Of a stretch of 64,000 nucleotides of DNA, positions 54,757 through 64,000 are shown piece by piece (position 1 is the stretch's first letter; every line of letters begins with the position of its first letter). The notes beneath the pieces were generated by a model, which was not told the DNA's origin, made no database searches, and saw nothing but the letters and a program-made list of their open reading frames with translations. Source of the DNA: Patiria miniata (Eukaryota; Echinodermata; Asteroidea; Valvatida; Asterinidae); NCBI RefSeq assembly GCF_015706575.1, contig NW_024037059.1:13181730-13245729 (forward strand), in the 5' to 3' direction. A program made the translations under genes and the position numbers.

Positions 54757-55620
54757 TTAGGAGACAACAGTCAAGCTGTCTGAACGAACCCGAACAATTT
54801 TTCCCGCAGTCTCCCTTTGGAAATAGATCAGAGCTTTTTCCACAGCCAGTAGTTCCCGGACATTGATACGGAGAGCCCGTTCTACTGGAGACCAAGTAAG
54901 GGCGAGTGAATCCTCTCCTATCTGTGCTCCCCAGCTGTCATTTGACGCACAGAGACACCAGCATAGCTTACAATTCTTAAAACCCTCGGAGCAATAGCGC
55001 TTGCGTGGGACTCCGTTTCCCGTGACGACGACGGTGATGAGAATCAGTGGAACGGCCAACCGAGGAAGAATTTGAGCCGGAACTCGAGCTGGAGCAGTGG
55101 TGTCTACGCTTATGATGGCGATGGGGCCTCGGAATGATCAGTCTGGGCTTTTTCAGCCCTGATACCCGTGGACATCGACAGAGGCCCGACAGGCATGTCG
55201 TCGAGCACCGTGTTATCGGCCCCGCGACCGGAGAACAGCAGCCGATGTTGGCATGTCTCCGGGCCCCGTATTGCCGGCCGAATATTTCTCGGCACTATAA
55301 GCCCCGAGGAGAGAGGCCTAGCAGGCGTGTTTTTCGGGGCCGATTTGGCAGATTTACTTGCCCGTTTAGTCTTAGTAGTAGTTAGAGGCCTACCAGGCAC
55401 AGCTCTACCTCTACTTTTGGTGGCAGTGCTGGACAGCGGCCTATCAGTCGAGCCTTGTAGGGACGACTTTTGTCGGCCAAATGGCTCCGAAGAACTGCTC
55501 TGTACCAAGTCACCACTGGGGTAATGACTGCGTAGCCACGCTGAGACTCCATTCCAATCATCGGAAGCCCATCCTTCGCATACCTTGCACGGGTGGGCCC
55601 GAGATTAAACCCTACCCTTG
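54757..55620 (-). pseudogene. DIRS-like retrotransposon remnant: gag end joined to RNase H
   Basis: On the minus strand the 5' part (about 55590-55010) reads HPCKVCEGWASDDWNGVSAW, a cysteine-containing gag motif. Then comes a Ser/Arg/Pro-rich region with GRAVPGRPLTTTKTKRASKS and finally HHRRRHGKRSP. From about 54948 down to 54777 it reads NDSWGAQIGEDSLALTWSPV, RALRINVRELLAVEKALIYF and VRVRSDSLTVVS, an RNase H domain of the DIRS/Ngaro type. The reverse transcriptase and recombinase are missing, so a large deletion joined the two. The block is clearly GC-richer than its neighbours. Inverted terminal repeats were not found. Confidence 0.65.
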
Positions 55621-56441
55621 GGGCTTAAATCATGCGCATCCCATCTAGATCGCAGTTTAATAATTCTACACATTGAGCAAGTAACAAAATTAGGCGGGTT
55701 GAGACCACGTCTAGCGCTACTTACGTCCACCGTCTTGAAAAATACACGAAAATGAGAAACGTTTGCAAAAACTTAACTCGGAACACTGAATCAAATAACA
55801 AGAAAATCTGAGTAACGCTGTAACAAACTAACAAGAACTCGGTAGTAAACCAACAAAAGTTTAAAGAAGAATAAACACTTCTAGAGCTAGCGAAAATCGT
55901 AGAGAGCTTCAATAGAATACAACTACACCTGATCGGCGTTAGAAGAAAAGAGGACGATATGCCGCTTGGCATCATGGGTATCGGGTATTGGCCAAGAGGG
56001 CGCTGTGGTAGATGTAAAATTTAGCGGATATAGCATATTGCCTATGTACATCATAAGGAATAATGCATACATACATGTAGGAATTGGCTGGTAAGAGAGG
56101 GCCCGAAGTGGACCACACTTTCAACAGCTAAGGTGGCCAAGCTGATGATGCTTCTGGAGAAAAGAGACACTGATCAGGTGGCTGACTGGTATTGAAGTAC
56201 ATTGTTCACCATCATGCAGGTAGGATAGCAAATCTGGTGAGCCTTTGAAAGAGATTATTTTTCAATGAAGAGTTGCATGAAAATGCCATTACTGTATATC
56301 GCAAAATGGAACACATAGAATCATGTTAGTGTTCATGAAAGCTAATTCCAGATATGTATTCCCTTTAGTCTTTAGCCAACTACCTGATAAAGTGGCAGCT
56401 CTTCATGTGCAACTCATTCTTTTTTTCCGTTTAATACACAG
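55621..56441. other. No recognised gene; probable 5' flank of the DIRS-like remnant
   Basis: The part up to about 56000 keeps the GC-rich character of the DIRS-like block and may be its leader. The rest is ordinary AT-rich sequence, the last 60 bases of which resemble 57470-57526. Confidence 0.35.
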
Positions 56442-56568
56442 ATTCAGATGAGTATGAAGTGGAGTGTTTGACTGAGAAAAAAAAAAGCAAAAAGGCAAAA
56501 TTTACTACCGAGTGAAATGGAAGGGTTTCGAAAGTGGTGTGGAAATATATTTCACAAGGAAAAATTAA
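56442..56568 (+). pseudogene. Chromodomain exon, copy 1, frameshifted
   Basis: After a TTTTTTTCCG..AATACACAG acceptor the frame reads SDEYEVECLTEKKKSK, the first strand of a chromodomain. A run of ten A at 56477-56486 shifts the frame, after which KGKIYYRVKWKGFESG follows, the aromatic-cage strand. The rest (the WEP.. helix) is gone and replaced by unrelated sequence, with a stop near 56568. The exon and its acceptor tract are duplicated at 57527. Confidence 0.6.
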
Positions 56569-57526
56569 TTTCACATATCTTTCCAAATTAAAATTAAAAC
56601 ATTAAAGATCTTTTATTTAAAAAAAAAGGAAAAGAAATTTATACAGTAGGTCTACACTTTGAATGTTATACTGTGTAAAGTTTTATTAAAGCTCAGTGTA
56701 TGCAATACCAAAAGCAAAAATGTTATCAAGATTGCTAATCCAGAAATCTTTCCAAGAATTTGTCGGTGTTTTCCTATTTTAATGGCACACATGGTAGGTA
56801 CATGTAAAACAAAGAGAATATCACCTGATCGATCCTAGGAAAAGATTCATGCCTGAATCTGTACAGAGAAGTCAAGCTATTAGCAACTAAACATTAATTT
56901 GAAGATCAAGTGATGAAGGGGGGGGGGGGTGCCCCAAGACAACGTATTGTCAGTAATACTTCCCCTTCTCTCATTTCAATTTTTGAACCATTTTCCAAAT
57001 TTAAATTGAATTCCTAACTGGAGCTGCCAATATTTTTCCTTGATAAATGGAGAACTTATCCATGCTGACAAAAACATTTCACTGTGTTGCATTACGCTGA
57101 CATAATTATCCCTTAACAAGTCTTTCACTTCTAGTGATTGCTCATTGACACAAATTCACCAAACTTCAGTAAATATTAGTCAGTCTAAGTCCAAAAAGCA
57201 AAAATTAAGTTCTTTATAAAGTCTTATAGTTCTTTATGATATCCAGAAGTAGATGGGGGGGGGGGGTGTTCAACCCCCCAAGAAAAATGACAATTGCCTT
57301 TACCAACTTGTGACACTGCTGACACGAAGATTTCAGTAGTACATGTACATACATGTACATGTAGTACCTCCCCCTGGCTACAGGCATGACAGGGATACAG
57401 TGAGGTACTGGTACTTGACAGATGCAGCCTACCGGTCAGTGGGCCTTCGCATATAACCATAAGCCAAACACCTGAATAAAGTGGGGGCTCTTCATGTACA
57501 ACTCATTTTTTTTTTTTAATACACAG

Positions 57527-57648
57527 ATTCAGTTGCAAAAAAGGGCAAAATTTACTACCAAGTGAAATGGAAGGGTTTCAATGAGCAGACATGGGAACCA
57601 GCAGGCAATGTATCATACCAGCTGCGTAGCGACTTCAATAAGAAATAG
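57527..57648 (+). CDS. Chromodomain exon, copy 2, C-terminal part
   Basis: After the same kind of acceptor the frame reads SVAKKGKIYYQVKWKGFNEQ and TWEPAGNVSYQL. This has the YY.VKWKG strand and the WEPAGN turn of chromodomains. It lacks the EYEVE start that copy 1 keeps. It runs to a TAG at 57648, but a GTATCA at 57609 after AAT could be a donor that would join in phase 0 to the coiled-coil exon at 57753. Chromodomains bind methylated histone tails. The alternative, a gypsy chromovirus integrase tail, is less likely because of the splice acceptor, but is not excluded. Confidence 0.5.
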
Positions 57649-57752
57649 AAGCCTTGTGCCGGTACATTGAAAATTCAAGTCAGACCAGCAGTACTCAGCA
57701 GTTAATATATTTAAATACGGTCATCAGTGATGATGACTTTACCTGTATGTAG

Positions 57753-59882
57753 AATCAAGCAACTGACTTGCAGGAGATTGTGTCGCTTAAGCGACGAGTA
57801 AGAGAGTTGGAGAGCCAACTGCGTGACAAAGAACAAATTATTACGCAGCTGAAGTCGGATCAAGTGACTGCTCATTCTGGGCATCCCTTCAGCATTGGTA
57901 AGATTTCCAAGTTTCTAATTTTGTTGTGCTTGTATAACCAACAGTTGGTCATACATACGAATGAACATAAATAAAGTGAAATTGCACATTCTTAATTGTG
58001 GACACGGTTGTATGCCACAGCCCAAGGTAATCGATCACGTTTTCTATCATTTGTTATTTCTTCAATGCTACGTATTAAGAAAATATACGGAAATTAATTA
58101 AAGTTTTACATTTACAATCAGTTATTGTCTTATGTATTTGTTGTGCAGACATCACTCCTAAGAAAATAAGACTTATGAAGGAGTTGACCAGTATGGTTGA
58201 AGGTACAGCAGCACCACCGCCACCCCCACCATCACCACTGCCACAGACATCACCGCCAAAGACATCACCGCCGCCACAACAAACAGCGCCGCCGTCCACA
58301 AGGACATCACCGCCGCCACCACCACAGACGGTGCCGCCGCCACCAGCACCACGGACTGCTTCAGCAACCCCAGTGGTAGCTGCACAGCCACCACCAGTGT
58401 CTACCAGCCAAAGTTTTCCTGCCTTGTCCAATACGGTATTACCCTTTGTAAAGTCTTTTTTATGCTGATTGAAAATTAATTTGATTTTAAAAAGAATACA
58501 TACATGTAAGGCTTTTCTATCAGCATCATAGACAGAAATTGTTGGAAATTGTCACCTTATACATTTACACACCCAACAACATATCACCAAACTAAATCTT
58601 GCCAAAGTCATAATTTCAATGTAAAGTGTAGCTAGTATAATACATTTTACAAAATATTCTGTGGTTTACATATCCACACAATGTACTACTAAATCACATT
58701 TATAAGATTTCATTGGATTGGACCCACATTGGAAATTTAAAAGCTACATGATGATATAGTGAGTAAAAAATAATTTAAAAAAATGAACACATAGCAATAT
58801 GTTTTAACAATGTATGCATACTAATCATCATGTTCCCAAGTTGATGTTTTTGAGTTTTACCCACAGCTTTCACCACTCTACACTGGAGGGATTCCGGTGA
58901 TAACCGAGAGGGCCAAGAGGCTAGCATTCAACAAGGGCAAGTGCAAGGAGAGTTTGCTGTACAGCCTATTGGTCGGCGTCTTTGGAGAAGAACGGCTTGC
59001 CCGAGGAAATGCCTGTGGGTCTCGGCAAGCTGTCAACCGCAAGGACACTGAAGAGTACCACCCGCTGGACCCAGAGAAACTTCACGAAATAAAAGGTACT
59101 TCATAATTTTTTTTTAATTCCCCCACCCCCCCCAAAAAAAAAATCTTGTCCAATAAAATAATAAACATTGTTTCTCATGTATGTAACTCATTTAAAAGCA
59201 ATATCATCTTTAATTACATCTTTTTAATGGGAGCCCTTTTTAAAGGCCAGTTATAATACGTACATGTGAACCCCATTTTTTTTAAGCTGTACTAACACAC
59301 ACATGTACAACTAAAGTATTTAAAATAAAAGAGCTACTTCAAGTTTCATGCTAAGTGAAAGTTTTAAAATGAGGCATCACAAAAACAAGATACGAAAAGA
59401 AATCCGAAATGGCTTTTATGAAATGGTTCGATCTTTTATCGTTCATTTTATACAGCCTTGTTGAAGAAATATGGGTGATATTCCTGACTACCAATACGCG
59501 GTGCCTCACTTCATTTTAAATCGATCCCTATCTTGACATAATGAAGGCGGTATTTTTGATGCACACCCCTCACACCCCTGAAGTCGAACACCCAAGAAAT
59601 GTGATGAGGTGGTCCTATTTTGGCCCAAAATCTCCAAATGAAAATTCCCGACAAACGACTCATGTAGCCTGATAGCATCACATTTATTGTTACATGTATT
59701 GAAGTTTGTGTATCATGACATGGCTTTTCTTTTCTTCATTTTTCGTTTTGTTTTCAGAGTGTGTTCTACAACGGTTCAGACTACCAACAGGCCAGCCATG
59801 TTTGTCTCCTAAGGAGTTCAACGAGAAGATCAATCAAAAGTGCGCTACTGTCAGACGGGCATTGAAGAAAAGAAATAAGTAG
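57753..59882 (+). CDS. BEN-domain gene with coiled coil and proline-rich linker (261 residues, 5' end open)
   Basis: Exons 57753-57897, 58149-58435, 58867-59095 and 59758-59882 join in frame, all with GT..AG. Exon 1 is a coiled coil (LKRRVRELESQLRDKEQIIT). Exon 2 is a Pro/Thr-rich linker coded by CCR repeats. Exons 3 and 4 form a BEN domain. Its motifs are KESLLYSLLVGVFGEERLA, YHPLDPEKLHEIK, then CLSPKEFNEKINQKCATVRR. An intron splits the domain after LHEIK, whereas the BEN domain ending at 14526 is uninterrupted. BEN proteins bind DNA and recruit repressors; the coiled coil suggests oligomerisation (inference). Exon 1 starts in phase 0 with no ATG, so an upstream exon is needed; the chromodomain exon at 57527 is a candidate. 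No frameshift was seen; this may be a functional gene. Confidence 0.75.
58205..58400. repeat. CCR trinucleotide repeat coding for the proline-rich linker
   Basis: Runs of CCA, CCG and ACA/ACC codons make the linker of the BEN gene. Such repeats change length easily, so linker length may vary between alleles. Confidence 0.8.
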
Positions 59883-59895
59883 TGATTAAACTGTA

Positions 59896-60168
59896 TGCTA
59901 TGAAGCCCAGCAAGGGACAGGGTAGAATTATTTTTTGTAATTTGCTAATTCGTTCCCACAAATTACCAACTCGTTCCCGGATGCACGAGTAAGCAATTAG
60001 TGCGAATGAAATAGCAATCCGTGCGAACGCAATAGCGATTAGTGCGAACGAGTTAGCAATTCGTGGGAACGAATTAGGAATTTGTGCGAATGAATTAGGA
60101 ATTTGTGCGAACGAATTATCAAATTCCAAAAAAAAAATCCACCCTGTCCATTCTCAGGCTTCATAGTA
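59896..60168. mobile_element. MITE with an internal 21-bp minisatellite
   Basis: The left end TGCTATGAAGCC..GGACAGGGT and the right end ACCCTGTCC..GGCTTCATAGTA are inverted repeats of about 40 bases. Inside, about eight units of AATTCGTGCGAACGAATTAGC type lie in tandem. It begins only 14 bases after the BEN stop codon, so it probably forms part of that gene's 3' UTR. Some internal units are themselves near-palindromic. Confidence 0.75.
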
Positions 60169-60828
60169 TGGCGTCATAGTAAACATCTATAAATTAAACA
60201 ACATGTTTGAGTTTAACTTCTCAAATTCAAGAAGTTTGTTAATTCCCTGTAGCATTTGATTCTGTGTTCTAATAGTTTTTAGTTCTATATTTGCATTATT
60301 CCATTACTCCATTTTATGTTTCTTGTATTTTCCACTAACTTATTTTTTGCATCACAAATAACATTATGTCTTATTTTCTCATTTTAATAATTTTGATTCA
60401 GAAAAATGCAAAAGTATAATTTGTGTCATATCGGTACATGGGATAAATTTCGATGACTGGGTTGAGTTAAGACATTTTTGCACTGATAAACCAGCAGACT
60501 TATATTGATTTTTTTTTATATTGATCGATTTTTTTTTTTAATTTATTTTTTTTTAAATGCCGTCAAATTTCCATTAGAAATCCAAAGAAAACATTACCAT
60601 TTGTTGTTTTTATTTTGTAGAATTTTCCTCTCATACATAGAAGTTATATTTCTGGAATATATATAACAAACTTTAGTTTTTACTTTTAGGAAAGGTTATT
60701 GTTGTTTTTGTTATTATAGTTAGTAAAGTAACACTTCAAAAGCAGTTATTAAAGCTTTATGTTCAGCTCATACATGTTATTAAGTGTCACAAATATGTAC
60801 TGCCCATTAACTGCAACCTAATTGTCCG
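60169..60828. other. AT-rich non-coding stretch
   Basis: Long T and AT runs, no supported frame. Confidence 0.5.
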
Positions 60829-61250
60829 CAAGCTTACTGCAACTTTCAGCAAGCTTGTCTGCAAGCTCGCTGCAATCTAGTCTGCACGCTTGCTGCAATC
60901 TAGTCTGCAAGCTTGTCATTGCTGCATTAGCCTGCAAGCTTGTCATTACTGCATTCTAGCCTGCAAGCTTGCCGCAATCTAGTCTGCAAGCTTGCAGTGC
61001 CTCATTTGCATTTTTGGAACCCTGCAAGGTTGCTGCAATCTAGTCTGCAAGCTTGCCGCAATCTCGTCCGCAAGCTTGCTGCAGTCTAGTCTGCAAGCTT
61101 GCCGCAATCTCGTCCGCAAGCTTGCTGCAGTCTAGTCTGCAAGCTTGCAGTTGTCTAGTCTGCAAGCTTGCAGTGCCTCATTTGCATTTTTGGAATCTCG
61201 CAAGCTTGCCTGCAAGCTTGCCGGCAAGCTTGCAGGCAAGCTTCATGAAA
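60829..61250. repeat. AAGCTT-rich satellite, TCTGCAAGCTTGC(T/C)GCAATCTAG units
   Basis: About sixteen units of roughly 24 bases, built around the palindromic GCAAGCTTGC. A longer order is visible: GCAGTGCCTCATTTGCATTTTTGGAA occurs near 60987 and again near 61169, giving a period of about 182 bases. The last units collapse to GCAAGCTTGCC alone. The array ends close to the start of the recombinase-like gene. Confidence 0.9.
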
Positions 61251-61317
61251 TTTCTGTAAGGGAAAAATGACTTTGAGTGATTACAGCAAGTGTGCCAGTG
61301 GCACAACATGTGTTGTT

Positions 61318-63165
61318 GATGGGGCCTTATCAGCACTTGAGAAGGCATTGTGTAAAGCGCTCTGGAGAGTTGAGATTCTTGGAAAGCGTTTGCGTACCGT
61401 TGTAGTGCTGCATGTTCACTGCCAAGATTAAGACAGCCCTTGACACACTGATGAACCGAAGACATGAAGCAGGAATAGATGACAGCAATGCGTACCTGTT
61501 CAGTAATCAGCGAGGACTGGGACACATAAGGGGAACTGACACACTTCGAGAACATGCTTCAAAGTGCAAAGCTAAGAATCCTGAGTTCCTTCGTGCAACG
61601 AGACTTCGCAAACACATTGCTACAGTATCACAAGTAATGAATCTTCAGGAAAACGAGCTCGACCTGCTGGCGAGCTTCTTAGGTCATGATGTCAGAACCC
61701 ATCGTGAGTTCTACCGCATGCCAGAGTCAACACTTCAAGTTGCCAAACTGTCAAAGGTCCTTCTCAAGATGGACAAAGGTGATGTGCAGGGACTAGCTGG
61801 AAAAAGACTGAAGGATGTTGAACTGGACCCTAGTGAAGGTATGATTTTTATATCACTACATGTACTAAAAAATTACAAGAGTTGATTCCATCCACTAGCA
61901 GGTATGACATTCTTCCAACTTAAGTTATATGTCAAATTTTTGCTGAGAGAAAACAGTTCTGATGGTGGAAACAAAATAAAAATTATAAATGTGTGTAAAA
62001 TTAAAAAACACAAATTTATTTTTATTGTAATAATTTTTTGTTAGTACATGTGTATTTGTATTCAAATCAGAAAAAATTAAAATAAATAAAAAAGAGGGCC
62101 CACACCATGGAAAGTCATACCAATTAGTTAGTACTTTGAACACCATAACATTTTTCAATTTTTCTATTAACAATGCTGTTTTATTACTAATTGAAATGTT
62201 GGCAGCTTTCAGTGTTTAGTTATTACTTTGAACACCATAACATTTTCAATTTGTTTTATACCATGCCTGCTTTAACTGAACACAAACCAAGCTGGATTGC
62301 ACCTCAAACTTACCTCTAAAAATGTGTGTGTATAGATTTTAATGTTTGAATTACAATGTATGTTTAAATGATTAAATTACAAAATTGGTCAGCAAAAAAA
62401 TGAATGAAATATAAAGGAAACACAATAAAGGAAATTGTATGGAATGTGAAGGTTATCAAGACCGAGGTACAATATATACATGTTATTATACATACATATT
62501 TAAGGTTTTTTGTTTATGTGTTTGTTTTTCTTAGAATACGATACAGATGCGATGTCGGAATCGTCAGGTGATGAGAGAGATGATGAGCCTGAGGAACCCA
62601 TGAGTCTGAATGAGGAAGCAAAAGGTTCGTACATTGGAATTTAGAATAAATCGGAAAGAGTTTCTAACTAGTTGGAGCCGCCATAATGTATGACACTTTT
62701 ACAGCCGCTTTGCAAAACCTGTATTTAACAAGCTGTCAAGTATGGGACACTAAATATTGAAGACGGCATAATGTAGTCAAGTAATGTAGTATTTGACCAC
62801 ACCAAAGTCATTGGTACAACCAACAAGTACCTGAGACATGGTTTGTCAGTGCAGCAAATGTCTTATGCAAACATCTTGATGGGTGAGGGTAGAGAAAGAA
62901 AAAACTTTAAAAAACTTTTTTCAACTTCATTACAGATGCAGATGGGACAAAGCTTGTTGTACAGCAGCAAACAAAGAGGCCATGGACTTGTGCTGAAAAA
63001 AAAGCAGTTGTGAAACATCTGGGCATGTTCCTGAGGATGCGGAAGGGACCCATCACTGCATTGATGAATGCCGAACCCCAGCTGCTCAAGAATCGTACTT
63101 GGAGAAACGTAAAAGACTTAGTGAGGAACCAGGTCCGAAAACAAGATCCAATGAGCTTTCTGTAG
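61318..63165 (+). pseudogene. Tyrosine-recombinase-like gene with SANT-like end, one frameshift
   Basis: Exon 1 runs to 61838. Its first part (LSALEKALCKALWRVEILGK then RLRTVVVLH) is in one frame. After a shift near 61430 the rest continues IKTALDTLMNRRHEAGIDDS, TRLRKHIATVSQV and FLGHDVRTHREFYRM. The R of LRKH, the GH and the Y of FYR sit where tyrosine recombinases place catalytic residues, but threonine stands where the H of H-x-x-R is expected. Exon 2 (62535-62624) is acidic (SSGDERDDEPEE). Exon 3 (62936-63165) has RPWTCAEKKAVVKHLGMFLR and RTWRNVKDLVRNQ, a SANT/Myb-like helical pattern, and ends at a TAG. Splice phases agree. The family is widespread in animals and is probably transposon-derived. 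Only the one frameshift disables it, so an assembly error is possible. Confidence 0.6.
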
Positions 63166-63342
63166 ATCCGGTAAAATAAGAAAAATACAAAGACTTAAAG
63201 ACAGAAGGCCCTTTGTTCTAAAATTGCACAGATTTGTCAACAAGAGATTACACATTTTCTTTGCATGTAATTTTTTTTAAGCAAACAAAAGTTGTAAAAG
63301 ATTTATTTATTTGTTTATTTTAACAAAAGTAGTGATCATATA

Positions 63343-63990
63343 GAAGTTGAAAGGAAGTTAACATCAATTTCTGACGTCTTCTTCGGACCTGGTTCCTCAC
63401 ATCAATTTCTGACATCTACAGAAAAAGTACAAAAGAAGAATGTTTTGACATGTAAAGCTTACATGTTCGTTAGCATTAACACGCGTACTAGTCTTTCCAA
63501 TGCCATTCTGCACAATTTTGCCGCACATGCCAATCATACGCACACGCATGTCCGACTTGATAGCGCAATCATGGCTGTGATTTGTCAAATGGGTGAACGC
63601 GCAAAGTTTGATTGATAGGCCGGATCGGTCCATTATAGCGAATTGCTTGCCATTAAGTAGAAATCTGAAATTTAATTTGTTGTTGAAACTAAAGTTTAAT
63701 TTCCATATGTTGTTTTCTTTTTTAAACAAAAGTAATGGTTTATTTATACATGTAGAAGTTGAAAGGAAGTTAACATCAATTTCTGACATCTACAACAACA
63801 AAAAGTACGAAAGAAGAATGTTTGACATGTTTGACACTGCGTACACAAATTTAATTTGTAGTTGATACTTAAGTTTAAAGTTTCATTTTATTTATTTATT
63901 TTAACAAAAGTAGTGATCATAAAGAAGTTGAAAGGAAGTTAACTTCAATTTCTGACATCTACAGAAAAAAAAGTACGAAAGAAGAATGTT
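63343..63990. repeat. Three dispersed copies of a short repeat around GAAGTTGAAAGGAAGTTAAC
   Basis: The unit GAAGTTGAAAGGAAGTTAAC followed by ATCAATTTCTGACATCTACA and (AAAAAG)TACGAAAGAAGAATG TTTGACA occurs at about 63345-63465, 63755-63832 and 63923-63995. Order is direct but spacing is unequal. The first copy carries an internal insertion at 63378-63400. The window ends within the third copy, so more may follow. Confidence 0.8.
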
Positions 63991-64000
63991 TGACACGTAA

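Noticed and set aside
58075..58431. Glycine-rich minus-strand ORF
   Set aside because: It is the reverse of the CCR repeat that codes for the proline-rich linker of the BEN gene.
60829..61250. CRISPR-like array
   Set aside because: Units are contiguous without unique spacers of constant length, and the setting is eukaryotic; it is a satellite.

Overview
The window looks like nuclear DNA of an intron-bearing, AT-rich animal, most likely a marine invertebrate. Reasons: small coding exons bounded by GT..AG with pyrimidine-rich acceptors, many inverted-repeat elements, the very frequent palindrome TACATGTA, and remnants of many animal transposon classes. The phylum cannot be fixed from the sequence alone. 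No bacterial-style operon, rRNA, CRISPR array or complete housekeeping gene was seen. GC content was not counted.

Layout. 1-6.8 kb: mostly non-coding, with two opposed tRNA-like sequences, a TA-flanked inverted-repeat element, a foldback and two tandem duplications. 6.9-10.4 kb: decayed Ty3/gypsy, hAT, CR1-like non-LTR and piggyBac pieces. 10.8-14.5 kb: the best gene model, seven phase-0 exons ending in a BEN domain. 16.4-20 kb: a MITE, two foldbacks and a Crypton-type tyrosine recombinase gene with two frameshifts. 20-29 kb: inverted-repeat elements, an unidentified two-exon ORF, a BEL/Pao scrap, and a THAP-like piece plus a Kolobok-like transposase. 29-36 kb: a second copy of the 16 kb MITE, a decayed tandem array and a hAT-type MITE with an 8-bp target duplication. 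36-39.4 kb: exons of a partial gene with an acidic segment and coiled coil, and a Tudor-like exon. 40-48.3 kb: a transposon landfill with two head-to-tail copies of one MULE family, the second broken by a segment carrying a different MULE and a minisatellite. 51.7-53.6 kb: decayed OTU-protease-like and cysteine-rich ORFs. 54.7-55.6 kb: minus-strand DIRS-like remnant. 56.4-59.9 kb: two chromodomain exons and a second BEN-domain gene. 59.9-64 kb: a MITE with an internal minisatellite, an AAGCTT-rich satellite, a tyrosine-recombinase-like gene ending in a SANT-like segment, and three copies of a short repeat, one with a templated inverted insertion.

The probable host-type genes are the two BEN-domain genes, the partial acidic/coiled-coil gene and the chromodomain and Tudor-like exons, all of chromatin-binding type. 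Most other coding sequence is transposon-derived and broken. Links between these exons across gaps are inference; RNA evidence would decide them.
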